Source of the DNA: Gonocerus acuteangulatus
Lineage: Eukaryota; Arthropoda; Insecta; Hemiptera; Coreidae
Direction: 5' to 3'
DNA: 64,000 nucleotides
Assembly: GCA_946811695.1 (NCBI GenBank)
Contig: OX328132.1
Span: 95,871,456-95,935,455, forward strand
The position numbers were made by a program, and so were the translations under genes. This document shows positions 22,781 through 35,214 of the stretch, in pieces (the first letter of the stretch is position 1; each line of letters begins with the position of its first letter). Under the pieces are notes generated by a model. That model worked only from the letters and a program-made list of their open reading frames with translations, did not search any database and was not told where the DNA came from.

Positions 22781-24186
22781 TAGACCCCGGAAGTTAGGCA
22801 TTTATTTTTGGGTGAAATAGGCAGGCAAAAAGGCACTTAAAATACTGAAAATAGGCAGTACTGTAATTAAAATAGGCATTTATTAGGAGTGAAGGCAAAG
22901 AGGAACCTTAGTTATTAATGAAGAAAAAATGAATTTTAAATAGTCATTCATTTCTTTATTACCAACTAGCTGTTACCCGGCGTGCCATGCTACGCCTACT
23001 TTCTGATTCCATAAAATCAAAAATAAATTAGGAACCCCGTTCATTGTTTCGAACGCGTGACCTCCGAACTGTGAGTCATAAACGATTTTAACATAGCCTA
23101 TGGGTCTCCTCGAATCAAGACCTACATATGTGCCAAGTTTGATCAAAATCGGTCGAAATGTGTGGATTTGTATAAGGAACAAACATACAGACAGACAGCT
23201 GGTAGACGTTTTTGACCTAGCCTATGACATTCACCGTTCCAATACCACCTGTGTGCCACGTTTGGTCAAAAGGTGTGGATTTGTATTAGGAACAATCATA
23301 CAGACAGTAAGCTGGTAGACGTTTTTGACTTAGCCTACGACACTTCTCGGATTATGATCTACTTGTGGCCCAAGTTTGGTCAAAGTCGGTCAAACGGTGT
23401 GGATTTGTATAAGGAACAAACATACAGACAGACAGCTGGTAGACGTTTTTGACTTAGCCTACGAGACTTCCCGGATCAAGACCTACCAGTATTCCAAGTT
23501 TGGTCAAAATGTGTGGATTTGTATACGGAACAAACAGTCAGACACGTGATTTTTAGATATATAAACAAATTTATCACAGAATTAGTGTACTTACTCTCAA
23601 GCGAATTACTTCCCTTGTTACAAGCAACAACAAGATGCTTTTTCAAAGTATCAACTGTTATAGACCTTCTCAGCAAAAATGTTTTTCACCATGGCAAAAC
23701 TTCCTCTGCATTATCTTGTCATTTCGAAGTCCGGAATACCAGGTAATTACGCATTGTCACAGCTAAAGGGATGTGAGGAAGGAGACGTACTTCTCTCATC
23801 CTCTCTCTTTCCTGCTATTCATAATGCTTGTGCATTCCTTCTACTAAGGAAGGTTATTTACGGAGGTTAAATCCATGGGTTGGGAAAATAAGCTTTCGAA
23901 TAGATATTTGTGACGGCAATTTGTAATTTGAGCAACCTTTTTTGTCTTCGATGAATGGAAATTCAATATGTGCTTTTTGAAATGGTTAAATCGCAGAAAA
24001 ACATTTCTGCAAAAAGAAATTTGCATAACAAGCAAAAAAGGCAAAAATAGGCAACGGAAGCCAAAATAGGCAAAATAAAAATTGTCGCTACACTTCCTAA
24101 ATGCACGAAAGCATATTTATTTCTATCTGATTCTTCAATATATACATTCAGATAATAAAGGCATTTTGCCTAACTTCCGGGCTCTA
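22781..24186. mobile_element. non-autonomous hAT element with nested insertion
   Basis: Ends are TAGACCCCGGAAGTTAGGCA and its inverted match GCCTAACTTCCGGGCTCTA. An exact 8-bp target duplication GTCATAAC flanks it (22773-22780, 24187-24194). A second, shorter copy in the opposite orientation lies at 56501. The words 'TAGGCA' and 'AAAATAGGCA' recur near both ends as subterminal repeats. No transposase frame. Relative to the other copy it carries an extra block of about 0.6 kb (22966-23560). Confidence 0.85.
22966..23560 (+). repeat. nested repeat starting ACTAGCTGTTACCCGGC with tandem units
   Basis: Begins ACTAGCTGTTACCCGGCGTG and ends near TTTTTAGATATATA. The interior has about four tandem units of roughly 108-128 bp containing CAAGTTTGGTCAAA, GTGTGGATTTGTATA, CATACAGACAGACAGCTGG and GTTTTTGACTTAGCCTA. 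This start and the 'cagacagacag' block are common in arthropod interspersed repeats; the class is not clear to me. It is absent from the hAT copy at 56501. Confidence 0.7.
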
Positions 24187-24194
24187 GTCATAAC

Positions 24195-24725
24195 TGACAG
24201 GAATCAATGAAATAAAATCGACCTATCTTTGAAATAAAAATATATATTTTAGATTTGAATCAAAAATATTTTAGATATAGTTTTATAAATCAGGCATGAA
24301 TGGGGACCACATCGTCATCTGTCCGAAACTGGATCCCCAGCATTCAACCCTTGGTCGTTACTGGGAGGCTCGACGCCAAATGGCTCATCAGCCAAGAGCG
24401 GGCATTGGCTAATAAATAAATAATAATAATAATAAATCACACGTAATTCGAACATATTCTGTATTCCTTTCAATTTTACATTGACAACGTTCCATGTATC
24501 CACATATGCACATTTTCCCTACGTCCTAGTAGGAATAGAAATAACTTAAAGTTTAGTTTGCTTGTCAACATTCTTCTCTATTGATTATCGCATCCTCCCT
24601 CCCCCATATGGAACAAATCCGCTTTGTCAACAAGAAATACTACGAGGAAAGAGATAATCAGAAAACAGTGTCTTGTTGATTTTAAATTGGAGTATACCAT
24701 CAGAACCACCGGAGCTCTGTTCGCG
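24195..24725. other. unassigned DNA
   Basis: A short AAT repeat near 24420; nothing else recognised. Confidence 0.35.
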
Positions 24726-25105
24726 CAGAGAATTTCGCAGAATTTTCGGCTTTACGTGTATAGGCTTCTAGGAACACTTTTTATAGGTTTAACCTAGCAA
24801 GGCGAATGAAACCATTTCTTATACAGAACCAGGCGATATTTGTAAACGTTTTCGAGAAAAGAGAAAAAAAAAAAAACACACTTTTTTCCTAACTAATGTT
24901 CGGTTCGGGTACTTAGAATTGATGCATTCAGTTGAAACATTTTCTAGAAGATTGATATTCACTCGAACATAAATGTCTAAATTTTGGATACGTTTTGAGT
25001 TGGATACGAAAGTATTGAAAAAGAAAAGCAATTACCAGCACACATGAGAATGAAACCGTAGTAAGTGGGCGATAACTATTCGAAAGATTATTAAATTCTC
25101 TTCAA
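24726..25105 (+). repeat. family A interior fragment
   Basis: Follows the order of family A interior blocks (AATGAAACCATTTCTTA, GGCGATATTTGTAAACGTTT, GTACTTAGAATTG) in decayed form and ends where the next copy begins. Confidence 0.55.
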
Positions 25106-27992
25106 AAAAAGTCCGATTCGCAGGAACTGCCTCATCTTAGTGCGGTTCCTCCGCTGACGCTAAGGATTTGGTACAAAAATCCTTCGTCAAATTTGAAAGG
25201 TCAAGTTCGATAACCAGCAAAATCCGCCCACTGGAAGATGGCGTTTGGGGCGAAATTCGCGCAAAAAAAATCGTAACGCTTACGTTTTTGAGTTCATATG
25301 CTTGTAAGTACTTGTTTTATAGGCTTATTGGCCTAGGAAAACGAATGACACCATTTTGAAGGCGATAGCTTCAACCGTTTTCAAATTGGAAAAATAGTTG
25401 CTGAATAACGTTTTTGGTTTGAGTACTTACAATCATGGGATTCAGTTGAAACATTTTTTGCTTGTTTGAATTTCATCAAAACTAACATGTTAAACTTTTG
25501 GTTACGTTTGGAGTTAAGGAAGGGTTAGAATAAAATATTTTATGAACAGACATGAAAAGTTTTGGGAACTTCGTATACTTTCATTAATATCTCGAACACG
25601 GTTGGGGAAATTTTGATAAGTGTATAGAAACTATTTGGAAGTTTTCTAAATTCTCTACAAAAAAGATTCTGAAACAAATTTTGATTAGGTGATGTCGATC
25701 GAAGAAATAAGTGCTTAAAACTTCAAATACGTCTGTTTAGTTCATATGAACGGGTTTTTGTCGTTCTTTTTGTCTCTTTCCATTAGTTTTTTATTGCTTT
25801 TAATTTTTGTAATTTCTTATGTTGTATTTGTAAGGAAAATGTATTTGTGTGTAAAACAGGATAGGTAAAATGAGACCAATTTTCTGTTGCTAGAAATAAT
25901 GAAAAGTTTTGGTAACTTCGAATATTTTCATTAATATCTCGAAAACGGTTGAAAATCTTGGGAAGCGAAAGGTTACCATTCGAAAGCTTACTAAATGGTC
26001 TACAAAAAAGGTTCTGAAGAAAGTTTTGAATAAGCGATGTCAATCGGAGAAATAAGTGCTTAAATTTTGAAGTAATTGATTTCGTTTATTCGAACGGTTC
26101 TTTTGTCTGTTTTTATTCCTTGTTATTTTTTAATTGTTATTTTTTAGTTGGATAATGTATTTGACAATAAAACAGATTAATTAAAATAAGAAAAACAATT
26201 CATTATTAGAAATATATCAGGCTGTAGCGTATGAAATGTCAGTTTTGGATTTGCCGATTTCCTTCAAATGTCTTGAAACTGTCGAGGCTCCTACTCCAAG
26301 TTCTTTGGCGTATTCCCTAGTGTTTGCAATTGCTCATAGTAGTCAAATGTATTTGCCAATAAAACAGGATACGTATAATTAGAAACAATATTTTTGTGGA
26401 ATCTTGGGATCCTCAGATGCCGTATGAATATCTATTAGGCCCCCTTCGTATATTGTCCTTAATATCTCAAAAATGGTTAGGAAATCATGGCAAGTGAAAT
26501 GTAACAGTTCGAAAGCTTACTAAATTCTCTACAAAAAATGTTTTGAAGAAATGTTTGATGGGGTCGTGACATTAGGAGAAATAAGTGCTTAAAACTTAGT
26601 TAGTTCGTTTCGTTTATTTAAACGGATCTATTTGTGTGTTTCCCGCAGTTTTTTTTCCCCAGCTTGTTATTTTTGTACTTGCTTAGAGCAGTCAAATTTA
26701 TTTGTTAGTAAACAGGATACGTATAATTAGAAGCAATATTTTGTTTGTTAGAATTCGAATATGCCGTATGAATATCTAGATTACAGTACTGGTGTTGATT
26801 TCGTTCTTCAGAATTTTTCTTGGTATTCCCTATTTTCATCTGTTACCTATAGTTTTTTATTGCTAGTAGTTTTTTCTTATTGATTATAGAATATAAATCT
26901 ATTTGGCTATAAAACAGGATACGTAAAATTAGTAACAATATTGCGGAGATTTCTGTGCGAAATGCCTTGTAAGATTTTCTACCACCACGAACGGCGTTTT
27001 TCCTCTATTTTTATCCACTAGATAGGCTTTATTTGGCATATTATTCTATATATGTTTTATTAAGCAGGGAAAATTCTGATAAAATGTCGTCTTTTTGCTG
27101 TGGATTTTAATTACGATGTATCTAAGATTGGGTAACATTGGCGAGTCTGCATAGTTAAGAACCGACGACGGAGGTAGACTTCTTGCTATGATTTAGTCTA
27201 CATATGTATATTAAGTCCTAAATCAAAAAAAATAAACTTCACAACGGTTAGATACTATGAGCGAATAGAGAGTCGGTTCAGTGCCCATAGAAACACAAGG
27301 TCCCCAGGATATTTACCTGCTAGGAGTTAATTCTCAAGAATTGTAAATATACCCCAGGTATCTGCCGACACAAATACAAAGCATAGGCAGGGTACAGAGA
27401 GCAATTTAATGATTTCCTTCACCAAAATTTCTTAAACTATACTAGATTCTGAAATAACACACTTCCAAACATAGGTTATATACTAAATATTCATAAAGTC
27501 TACTTAGTTGTAACCCGATTCATCAATTAGCAATCAATAGTTATCAACACAGGTTATATACTAAAGATTGATAAAATGTATTCAAGTAGAAAAAGAAACA
27601 AGCTTCCTCAAGACTTGTTTTTGGTCCATTTGTATCTACTCCATAGACTTAATTAGGTTTATTATTCTATATATTGACTTGTTATTCGTCAAGACTTGTT
27701 ATTTGTCCTTCTGTATCCACTAGAAAAGGCTTTATTAGGCATATTTTGTATTAATTTATAGAGCTTTGCTTTAGAATTAGAGCCGGATTGTGTAATTTCC
27801 GCTTCTGTGTATAAGTTAGCTATTGTCGTTGTCCCAGACGCCCTAATATCTTTTTTATTCGAGATGTTCGAGAGGATTTTGACAATTTTCACGAGATATA
27901 TATAAAGTTTATTTCTTTTCTAAGCTTTTCAAATGACACTAGGGATATGAACGGAACCGCGCTAAGATGATGCAGGTCCTGCGAGTCGGACT
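25106..27992 (+). repeat. family A repeat, longest copy, with terminal inverted repeats
   Basis: This copy starts AGTCCGATTCGCAGGAACTG, CCTCATCTTAGTGCGGTTCC and ends with the inverted counterpart (GGAACCGCGCTAAGATGATG, then CAG and GCGAGTCGGACT), giving terminal inverted repeats of about 40 bases. At about 2.9 kb it is longer than the other copies. Its interior repeats one block several times (variants of AAGCTTACTAAAT.CTCTACAAAAAA near 25985, 26514 and elsewhere). No transposase frame was found. The inverted termini favour a DNA transposon over a retroelement, but the superfamily is unknown. Confidence 0.65.
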
Positions 27993-28155
27993 TTGAAATT
28001 TACTTTTGTTAGTGACAGATTTTCTTCAAGATTTCTTCGGAATAGGTGTTTCGCAAAATATAAACTCTGTCTATGCCAAGCTCTCCAAATGACACCTTAT
28101 GGAAACGCTCTAAGATGACGCAGTTCCTGTAAGTCGGACTTTTTAAAAAATCTGA
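27993..28155 (+). repeat. second family A 3' end
   Basis: The end block is repeated: GGAAACGCTCTAAGATGACG then CAGTTCCTGTAAGTCGGACT closes near 28142, about 150 bases after the end of the previous copy. Confidence 0.5.
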
Positions 28156-28235
28156 TTCTACCCTTTACCTATATTTCTATTTACAATGTTTGAAAACACA
28201 CTGCCATGTGTTTGATTTACTTACACATTATGTTT

Positions 28236-28369
28236 TAGCGCGGTTACTCCCTATGTCCATAGGGAGAACCCGCTTATGAGGTTGACCTCACGACGCAATC
28301 CGGAAGGGCCGACTAGAAACTTTCACGTTTCAGACCCTATAGATCACGAAAATATAGGTGGCTCAAATT

Positions 28370-28434
<65 letters not shown>

Positions 28435-29663
28435 TTGTCTGTTCGCGCTCTAGGAAGCTCAAAAATGGTCCAATTTTTATGAAATTTGGTACAAAAATCT
28501 GTCGTCTAATTTGAAAGGTCAAGTTCGTTAACCAGCAGAATCTGCCCACTGGAAGAGGGGTTTTGGGGCGAAATTCGCGCAAAAATCGTAACGCTTACGT
28601 TTTTGAATTAATATGCTTGTAGTATTTATTGGTACTTGTTTTATAGGTTTCTAAACATAAGACAACGAATGAAACCATTTTTAAGGCGATATCTGTAACC
28701 GTTTCTGAGAAAAGTGGAATCAATGTTTTTGTAAGTCAGTATTTTTTGTGAGTACTTAGAATCGCGGGATTCAATTGAAATATTTTCTACATCTTGGAAA
28801 TTAATCCCAACTAAGATGTTTAAATTTCGGTTATATTTGGAGTTCAGGAAGTATGCGAAAAAAATTATTTTATTAATAGACATGAAAAGTTTTCGGATCT
28901 TCATATATTTTTCGTAAATATCTCGATAACAGTTGGGAAATCGTGGTAAGTCGAAGGCAACCATTCGAATGCTTACTAAAATCTCTACAAAAAAGGTTCT
29001 GAAGCAATATTCGATGGGGCAACGTCAATCAGAGATATAAGCGCTTAAAATTTAAAAAGTGTTTGTTTTGTTGCTTTGAAAGGGGTTTTCTCTTTTTTTA
29101 TCTCACTTTTTGATTGGTTGTTTCTTGTTTTAAATGGAATTTATCAGTAAAATTAATATTGTATTAAAATAAGCTAAGAAACGGTGAAAGGTATTGGTAA
29201 TAAGTTTGGAGTGGCTGTGGTAATCATGATGGCAGTGGCTAATCATGATGACGTAGTTTGTTTTGACTTCTCCTATCTATATAACCTTCCTCATAGCCTC
29301 CAACTGAAGTTATCGTTATTTCTTATTTTATAGAAAGATTTAACCCCCGACAGGATGGAATTTTATTCGCCATGAAGCACATATTTACTGTTTATTATAA
29401 CAGTAGAACGAATTTGCTAGTAAAACAAGATACTTAAAATGACAACGAATTTTTGGTTGTTTAGAATAGAGCCTTCTCTGCAGTAGTCAAAGAGTAAGTT
29501 CGTTCTCAGTACATAATTGTATTGACTTATACAGATTAAGAGTTATCCGCTTCTATGTAAGTTGGCTACTGTCAGTTTCCTGTGATTTGTGATGCTAATC
29601 TATTCCATTTCTTCGAGATGTACGTAACCACGCTACGATGACGCAGTTCCTGTGAGTCGGACT
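28236..29663 (+). repeat. family A repeat, long copy with TA array
   Basis: Starts TTAGCGCGGTTACTCCC, contains a TA run of about 60 bases (28372-28432), and ends ACGATGACGCAGTTCCTGTG plus AGTCGGACT. Apart from the 3' 150 bases it is nearly the same as the copy at 673, including the late blocks GAGTGGCTGTGGTAA and AACGAATTTTTGGTTGTT. Short open frames are side effects of the TA run. Confidence 0.75.
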
Positions 29664-30755
29664 TTCTTCTAAGTTAAACCCCTCTGACACTCAAACCCCT
29701 CTGACTGGACTTTTTGTATTATCTAAACGGCTATCATTGTTTGAAACAATATTTTAAAACAATATTTTAACTAAATTGGCAATCCTTTCTAAACCATTTA
29801 TAGCATATGCGTAACATTTACTGACATTCCAGGTGGTGAAATTGTAACACGGGGGCTAGAATTTTGTCTTCAAGAATTCCTGCATAAGTATATATGACAA
29901 GAAAGTGGTAAAAACATCCAAGACCAACTTCACCCATATCTCTGCCATGATACACCAGGCTCCTGACATACTCTCCAAGAGGTTGAATGTTTTTAAATGA
30001 AAATACAAAAAATCTATATTTGAACTTGTAGTTTTCGATTTGCTTGGTAGAGTAATTGTCATATGTTGTATAAGTTTATTTGTATTTAGTAATGGTCTGT
30101 TTGCAGTAGTGCCTATTTTCTGTTGTATTTATTTTTAGTAGTTTGTTTGTAGATTTTATAAATATGCACCTTAGTAATATATTGCGTATGATTAGGTGTT
30201 TAGTTTGCTTGAAATATTACATACATATATTTAAAATCTTCATGGCTCTTTCTCTTGATTATTTGCTTCACTTAGCATTAAGTACAAATTCACTCTTCCA
30301 ATTTATCTCTATTGCAAAATATTTTTACGTAAGTAGTATTGTACTAAATGTGAACAATTATGATCTTTTCAAAAGTATTCTTACTGCGCTTATTTTGGTT
30401 GTTTAAAATATGCTCTAAATCATCAAAAGTTCATATAAGGTAGCCTTATGTCAAAATAATTTTTTTTGATCCTGTGAAAGATTTTAGACGTGATGTGGAA
30501 TCAAGTTCTTTCCCGGAACTACAGAGGTGCCATAACAATCCACCATACTAAATCAATCAGCTCTGTGACAATGAGCCTTTGATTATCGTTGGGAAAATTT
30601 GGAACAACCTCATTTATCGTTGCCTTTAATTTTTTTTTTTAAATCAGGATTTGCAGCAGATCCCAAAACAAGGAATTTGAGAGATAACAAGAATCGCAAC
30701 CTGAAATCTGAAGCACGATGAGGTATCTATCACAAGGAACATATAAAGTGGCCTA
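29664..30755. other. unassigned DNA
   Basis: A minus-strand frame at 29856-30062 has a protein-like stretch (SGAWCIMAEIWVKLVLDVF) but no family was recognised and there is no supporting exon structure. It may be chance or an exon fragment. Confidence 0.3.
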
Positions 30756-30895
30756 CGCACGGGCTTATATAAGGGGGCGGCTGAGAGACCTGCAGTCCCC
30801 CAAAATTTAATTTAGTCGGAAAAGATGTGCCATAAAAACCTTAAAATAAATTAAATAAGATCTTTGAGTTCAGATTTTTTTTTTTTTTTAGTGTA
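30756..30895 (+). repeat. family B repeat
   Basis: Shares ATATAAGGGGGCGGCTGAGA, CATAAAAACCTTAAAATAAA and TTAAATAAGATC in order with the copy at 10188. Confidence 0.6.
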
Positions 30896-31033
30896 ATTTT
30901 GCCCAAATTGAGACATTCATTTTAATAGGAATTATAACTTTGAAGTGCCTGTCTGAAAACTGGAGGCTATAGAAATACCAGTTCGAATTCAGCCTAAAGT
31001 TTGATGTCCTTCTTCTAAGATGGCCTGGTTAAT

Positions 31034-31065
<32 letters not shown>

Positions 31066-31446
31066 GTGAGAGCTTATATTCGTCCTGAGGTCCATCTTTT
31101 TTAAAATGCAATTGGCAGTGCTATCTCCTATTTTGAATGGCATATTAATAACCATAATCTGGAATGACACATGTCTGAGTTAGAATTCTATAAGATAACA
31201 AGAAACATAAAGTAGATAGCAAAGGTTTCTTCTCTTTGTTTAAAAACATGGGAAAGATAATTTATAAAAACAATTCTATTATTATTTAAAAAAAACAAAA
31301 CAATAAACACAAATAAAAAATATACTAGGTTAGTAACATTCGAACCTTAATATTAGGATGTTATCACGACAAATTAATGTTGGATTACGCCGTAGAAGGG
31401 AGGAAAGTAAAACGGAAGATTTCAGAATAAAATATTTGTGGATATT
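30896..31446. other. unassigned DNA with poly-T run
   Basis: A 27-T run lies near 31039-31065. No gene seen. Confidence 0.35.
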
Positions 31447-31735
31447 TTTTTTACGGTGCAACGACGTTGGGGGTTCGAGTCCCGTCTGAAGCAGGGACGT
31501 TTCTCATTTCAGTGCCAGCTGAGAAAAAACACATGCACCTTGCATGTGGGCGCTCGACGCTAATGGCCTAGACGTCGTCTTGGGTAATTAGCCTCACGCG
31601 CCGACATCCATGGTGCAGCTGGGAATTTCCTCAGCTGGCACTGAAATGAGAAAAATCCCTGCTGTAGGCGGAACTCGAACCGCCATCTCCCGCATTAATT
31701 TTCCGGGTCTCCCGGTGGTCTAGTGGCTAAATACA
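31447..31735. repeat. mosaic of SINE pieces in both orientations
   Basis: In order: a reverse SINE tail (T run then ACGGTGCAACGACGT), a forward B box and body (GGGGGTTCGAGTCCC to GCTAATGGCCTAGACGTCG), a reverse body and B box (GCGCCGACATCCATGGTGCA to GCGGAACTCGAACCGCCATC), then a forward A-box head (GGGTCTCCCGGTGGTCTAG). The two central bodies can pair as a hairpin. The order cannot come from one simple insertion. Confidence 0.7.
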
Positions 31736-32412
31736 TAAAAAGTGTGAAATATTAGTTGATATTATTATAAAAAGTATATTGAGAAATTTATAGCTAATTA
31801 TTCGGCTAAAAAAACTAAAAATTTAAATTTCTTCCTTTTCTGTAAGGAATCATATGATGGTCTTTTTTGTTGCTCTTACAAGAGGCAAGGTAACTATCAA
31901 TGGTCGCCCTGTCTACGGAGCAAAATTCTTCGATGTAATTCTAGACATAATTTCCAACAAAAAAAGTAATAAAACTCCATTCCACATTTTTTGACAAAAG
32001 GGAGCCAATCGGTCAACCTATCCCTCAGTAAACTTCCACTTCATTCACAGAGATTTAATACTTACTAAGTGTAGAAGTTTTCCCGTAAGTAGTGAATCTG
32101 TAGTCCGTTAGGGGGCTGAGGAAAAAAATCCCGAGAAACCTCTGATTCATCGAGAAAAACAGAAGTGCGTTATTAGGCGTCCAGATATCTTCTATCAATG
32201 TTTGTCTACTGTGGATCCCATAACTACAAAAGGAAAAAATTACGTGGTAACCGATTAAGAAATTTTCAACACTTTTAGACCATATGTCAGTTTCACTGTA
32301 AAATATTCAACCACTTTATTATTTTAACATTTATAAAGATGTAAATTGTTGATATTTATGTTTTATTTAAGTTCCTAGTCAATTAAAATATTTTGAGTAC
32401 AATATATCATTA
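31736..32412. other. unassigned DNA
   Basis: No gene or repeat recognised. Confidence 0.35.
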
Positions 32413-33148
32413 AAGGACCCCGCCCTTTCCTAATGGAAAATAGCTTTCGGTCAAATTGAACGAAACTTTGCTCATTGGATAGAGAAAGTCTTTCTGAACA
32501 AAAGTCTCAACGGGCACAAAACCCGAAAGTTGAAACTTTTGGGTATCCGAAGTTTTCCATTTTTAATTTTTGCAAAATCTCGAGACCTCTGGTTGAAAGG
32601 TTTCCTAAGCCATTTGGCCAGTAAAGAAAATACTTATGAATTATTTTTCGAAGACCTTTCGAACGACACCACATTCAACACTTCTACCCCCCCTCCCCCC
32701 ACCACCCATGGGAGTGGAATTATCGGATTTTTGCAATTATCGTCTATCCATTTTCATTTGAAGATCTTTTCGAAGGCAATACACTGAAACCTTGCCTCAC
32801 ACCCTTACCCCTTGGGATATGTTCGTCATCATCAAAACATCAAATATCGGACTTGGGTGGGGGGGGGGAGGGGTAGAAGTGTTGAATGTGGTGTCGTTCG
32901 AAAGGTCTTCGAAAAATAATTGATAAGTATTTTTTTTTACTGGCCAAATGGCTTGGGAAACCTTTCAACCAGAGGTCTCAAAAAATCAAAAATGGAAAAC
33001 TTCGGATACCCAAAAGTACCAAAAGTTTTAAATTTCGGGTTTTGTGCCCTTTGAGACTTTTGCTCAGAAAGACTTTCTCTATCCAATGAGCATAGTTTCG
33101 TTCAATTTGACCGAAATCTATTTTCCATTAGGAAAGGGCAGGGTCCTT
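32413..33148. mobile_element. 736-bp hairpin (foldback) element
   Basis: Arms of about 300 bases are inverted copies with few differences: AAGGACCCCGCCCTTTCC at the left pairs with GGAAAGGGCAGGGTCCTT at the right. The match continues through GAAAGTCTTTCT, CCTCTGGTTGAAAGGTTTCC and the AACACTTCTACCCC block. The loop is about 130 bases. TTA flanks both ends (32410-32412, 33149-33151), which fits a PIF/Harbinger-mobilised MITE. No coding. Confidence 0.85.
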
Positions 33149-33425
33149 TTAAACAAATATTCTAAATTAAACTTATTACAACAAATTATTAAGGTATAAT
33201 ATTTTTTTAAATAAGTTTTGTAATTAAGATAATGAAGTTGAAGTGTCTATGAAATATAAGCAACAGTTAAGTTTGGATTAAATTATACAATTATGTATTA
33301 AAAAGCTTTTATATATAAAAATACGTAAAATTAGTCCAAAGCCGCCTTCGGTTTTAAATTATTTTGACTTAGAACCCATTTCCATCCCATAACGAAATTT
33401 GCCATACAAATTAGTAATAATATGA

Positions 33426-33460
33426 CCTATTGGCGCTAATGGCCAAGATGTAGATGCGCC

Positions 33461-33524
<64 letters not shown>
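33426..33524 (+). repeat. SINE 3' end with long poly-A
   Basis: GGCGCTAATGGCCAAGATGT, GATGCGCCGTT and then about 56 A. Head missing. A minus-strand frame through the A run appears as poly-phenylalanine and is not a gene. Confidence 0.8.
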
Positions 33525-33525
<1 letters not shown>

Positions 33526-34366
33526 AATGACCTATTATATATAATTTTTGCAAAATTTTTGAAGATGCGTTTTTGAAAATATTTAGAATCAAAATTTTAT
33601 TTTTAATTTTGAAAAAAATTATGTTGTCATAACCTATCATATGTTGCATGTCGTTTAAAAGGGCATATAAAGTGCTAAACAATGACACCTTCTCCATGTT
33701 TGTAACGTAAACAGGAGAGGAGTTATGTCTATTTAAATATTTTGAAAAAGCGAGATTTTGACGCTTTTTGAAAACTTTGCGTGGCCGTATTTTGAAAGCC
33801 ATTTTAGATAAAAATTTGAAATTTGGTATTTTTTCCAACACCTACTTTGGGTGTACCAATTTTCATTAAAATCGGAAAGGGTGAGGTCAAAAAGTGTGTT
33901 GATTTGACCCGTATATGAAATGCAGAACTCAGTTTTATAGAAAAATAAAAAAACTTAAAAAATAAAATGAAATAACTTCTCAATCTTTTTTTAGGTGAGC
34001 CCTTCGTGTATGTATCTAATATATAAAATTCTCGTGTCACAGTTTTAGTCTTTATACTTCCTCGAAACGGCTTGACCGAGTTTGATGAAATTTAATATGA
34101 ATATTCAGTAGGTCTGAGGATAGGTTAATAACTAATTTCTATACCCCTAATATGATTTTTATGATTAAGCATTAAATAATATAAGCAAACCTAAATGTTC
34201 AACCTTTTACCACCAATCCCCATTTTATAATAACGATATTAGTACTTTAATCACAATAAATAAATTTTAATTATTTAAATTTTAACGGCCATAATTATTA
34301 AAGAAGACTTTTAGGACGGGTTCTCTATAGGTTACCACTCTTTTCTCGCCAGGATTAGGCTGGTGC
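33525..34366. repeat. unclassified repeat; possible Helitron-like start near 34016
   Basis: From about 34016 the text TCTAATATATAAAATTCTCG, TGTCACAG, CTCGAAACGGCTTGACCGAG and ATTCAGTAGGTCTGAGG follows a repeat widespread in arthropod genomes; the TC start would fit a Helitron 5' end, but no CTRR hairpin end is visible before the gap. The part before 34016 is unassigned. Confidence 0.35.
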
Positions 34367-34566
34367 NNNNNNNNNNNNNNNNNNNNNNNNNNNNNNNNNN
34401 NNNNNNNNNNNNNNNNNNNNNNNNNNNNNNNNNNNNNNNNNNNNNNNNNNNNNNNNNNNNNNNNNNNNNNNNNNNNNNNNNNNNNNNNNNNNNNNNNNNN
34501 NNNNNNNNNNNNNNNNNNNNNNNNNNNNNNNNNNNNNNNNNNNNNNNNNNNNNNNNNNNNNNNNNN
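34367..34566. other. assembly gap
   Basis: Exactly 200 N. Frames that span it are artefacts. Confidence 0.99.
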
Positions 34567-34787
34567 GATCTGTTACCTTTCATGTTTTTCAATTTTTTAT
34601 TGATTTTTGTATGTGTATTTAGCACTGTCCAGTGCCAGGTTGGATTTAGCCTAGTCTCAGACACTGGCTACATCAAAGGTTCAGTGCCTAGTTCTTTGTA
34701 CACAAAGTTCCGGACTCCAATCACATGGCACGTGTCACGCTTTAACCCAGACCTGCTGTTTATTGTTTTTAACATCGGTATATATAG

Positions 34788-34990
34788 AAAATAATTTCGG
34801 GGGGGCTGAGAGCATTTGGGGGGGTATGGCATACTATCAATCTAGAACTTTGAACAGTTAGCCAATTAAAACGCTATTACACTCCCAAAAAATATTTTTT
34901 TCTGAACTAAGTGATCTTATTTAATTTATTTATTAGGTTTTTATGACACGGTTTTACCGGGTTTTTTTGGGAGGGGGCTGCATCCCTCTG
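34788..34990 (-). repeat. family B repeat, inverted
   Basis: Contains the reverse complement of the family B blocks (GATCTTATTTAATTTATT, GGTTTTTATGACA) between two G-rich ends (GGGGGGGCTGAGAG and GGGAGGGGGCTG). The G-run ends on both sides in the same orientation suggest a rearranged copy. Confidence 0.5.
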
Positions 34991-35214
34991 GATGGATGAT
35001 AATTGAAGCATTGATGATTGGTTCCTGGCACATCCAAGTATAAAGTTTCCAATTTACATTACTTTATTATATTATATATCTTGATAAAATAATAATTATT
35101 TCATCCTTTATTAAGGAACGAAGTACATATATTTATGTAAAATTTAACCCATAGAGTTCAACGAATACATAAGGGGTAAAGATAGGGCGTAGGATACATT
35201 CAGAATCTTGTATC

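Noticed and set aside
33359..33841. 160-residue minus-strand frame with a long poly-Phe stretch
   Set aside because: It runs through the poly-A tail of a SINE and has no domain.
34332..34794. Frames spanning the N gap
   Set aside because: The middle is unknown sequence; no claim is possible.
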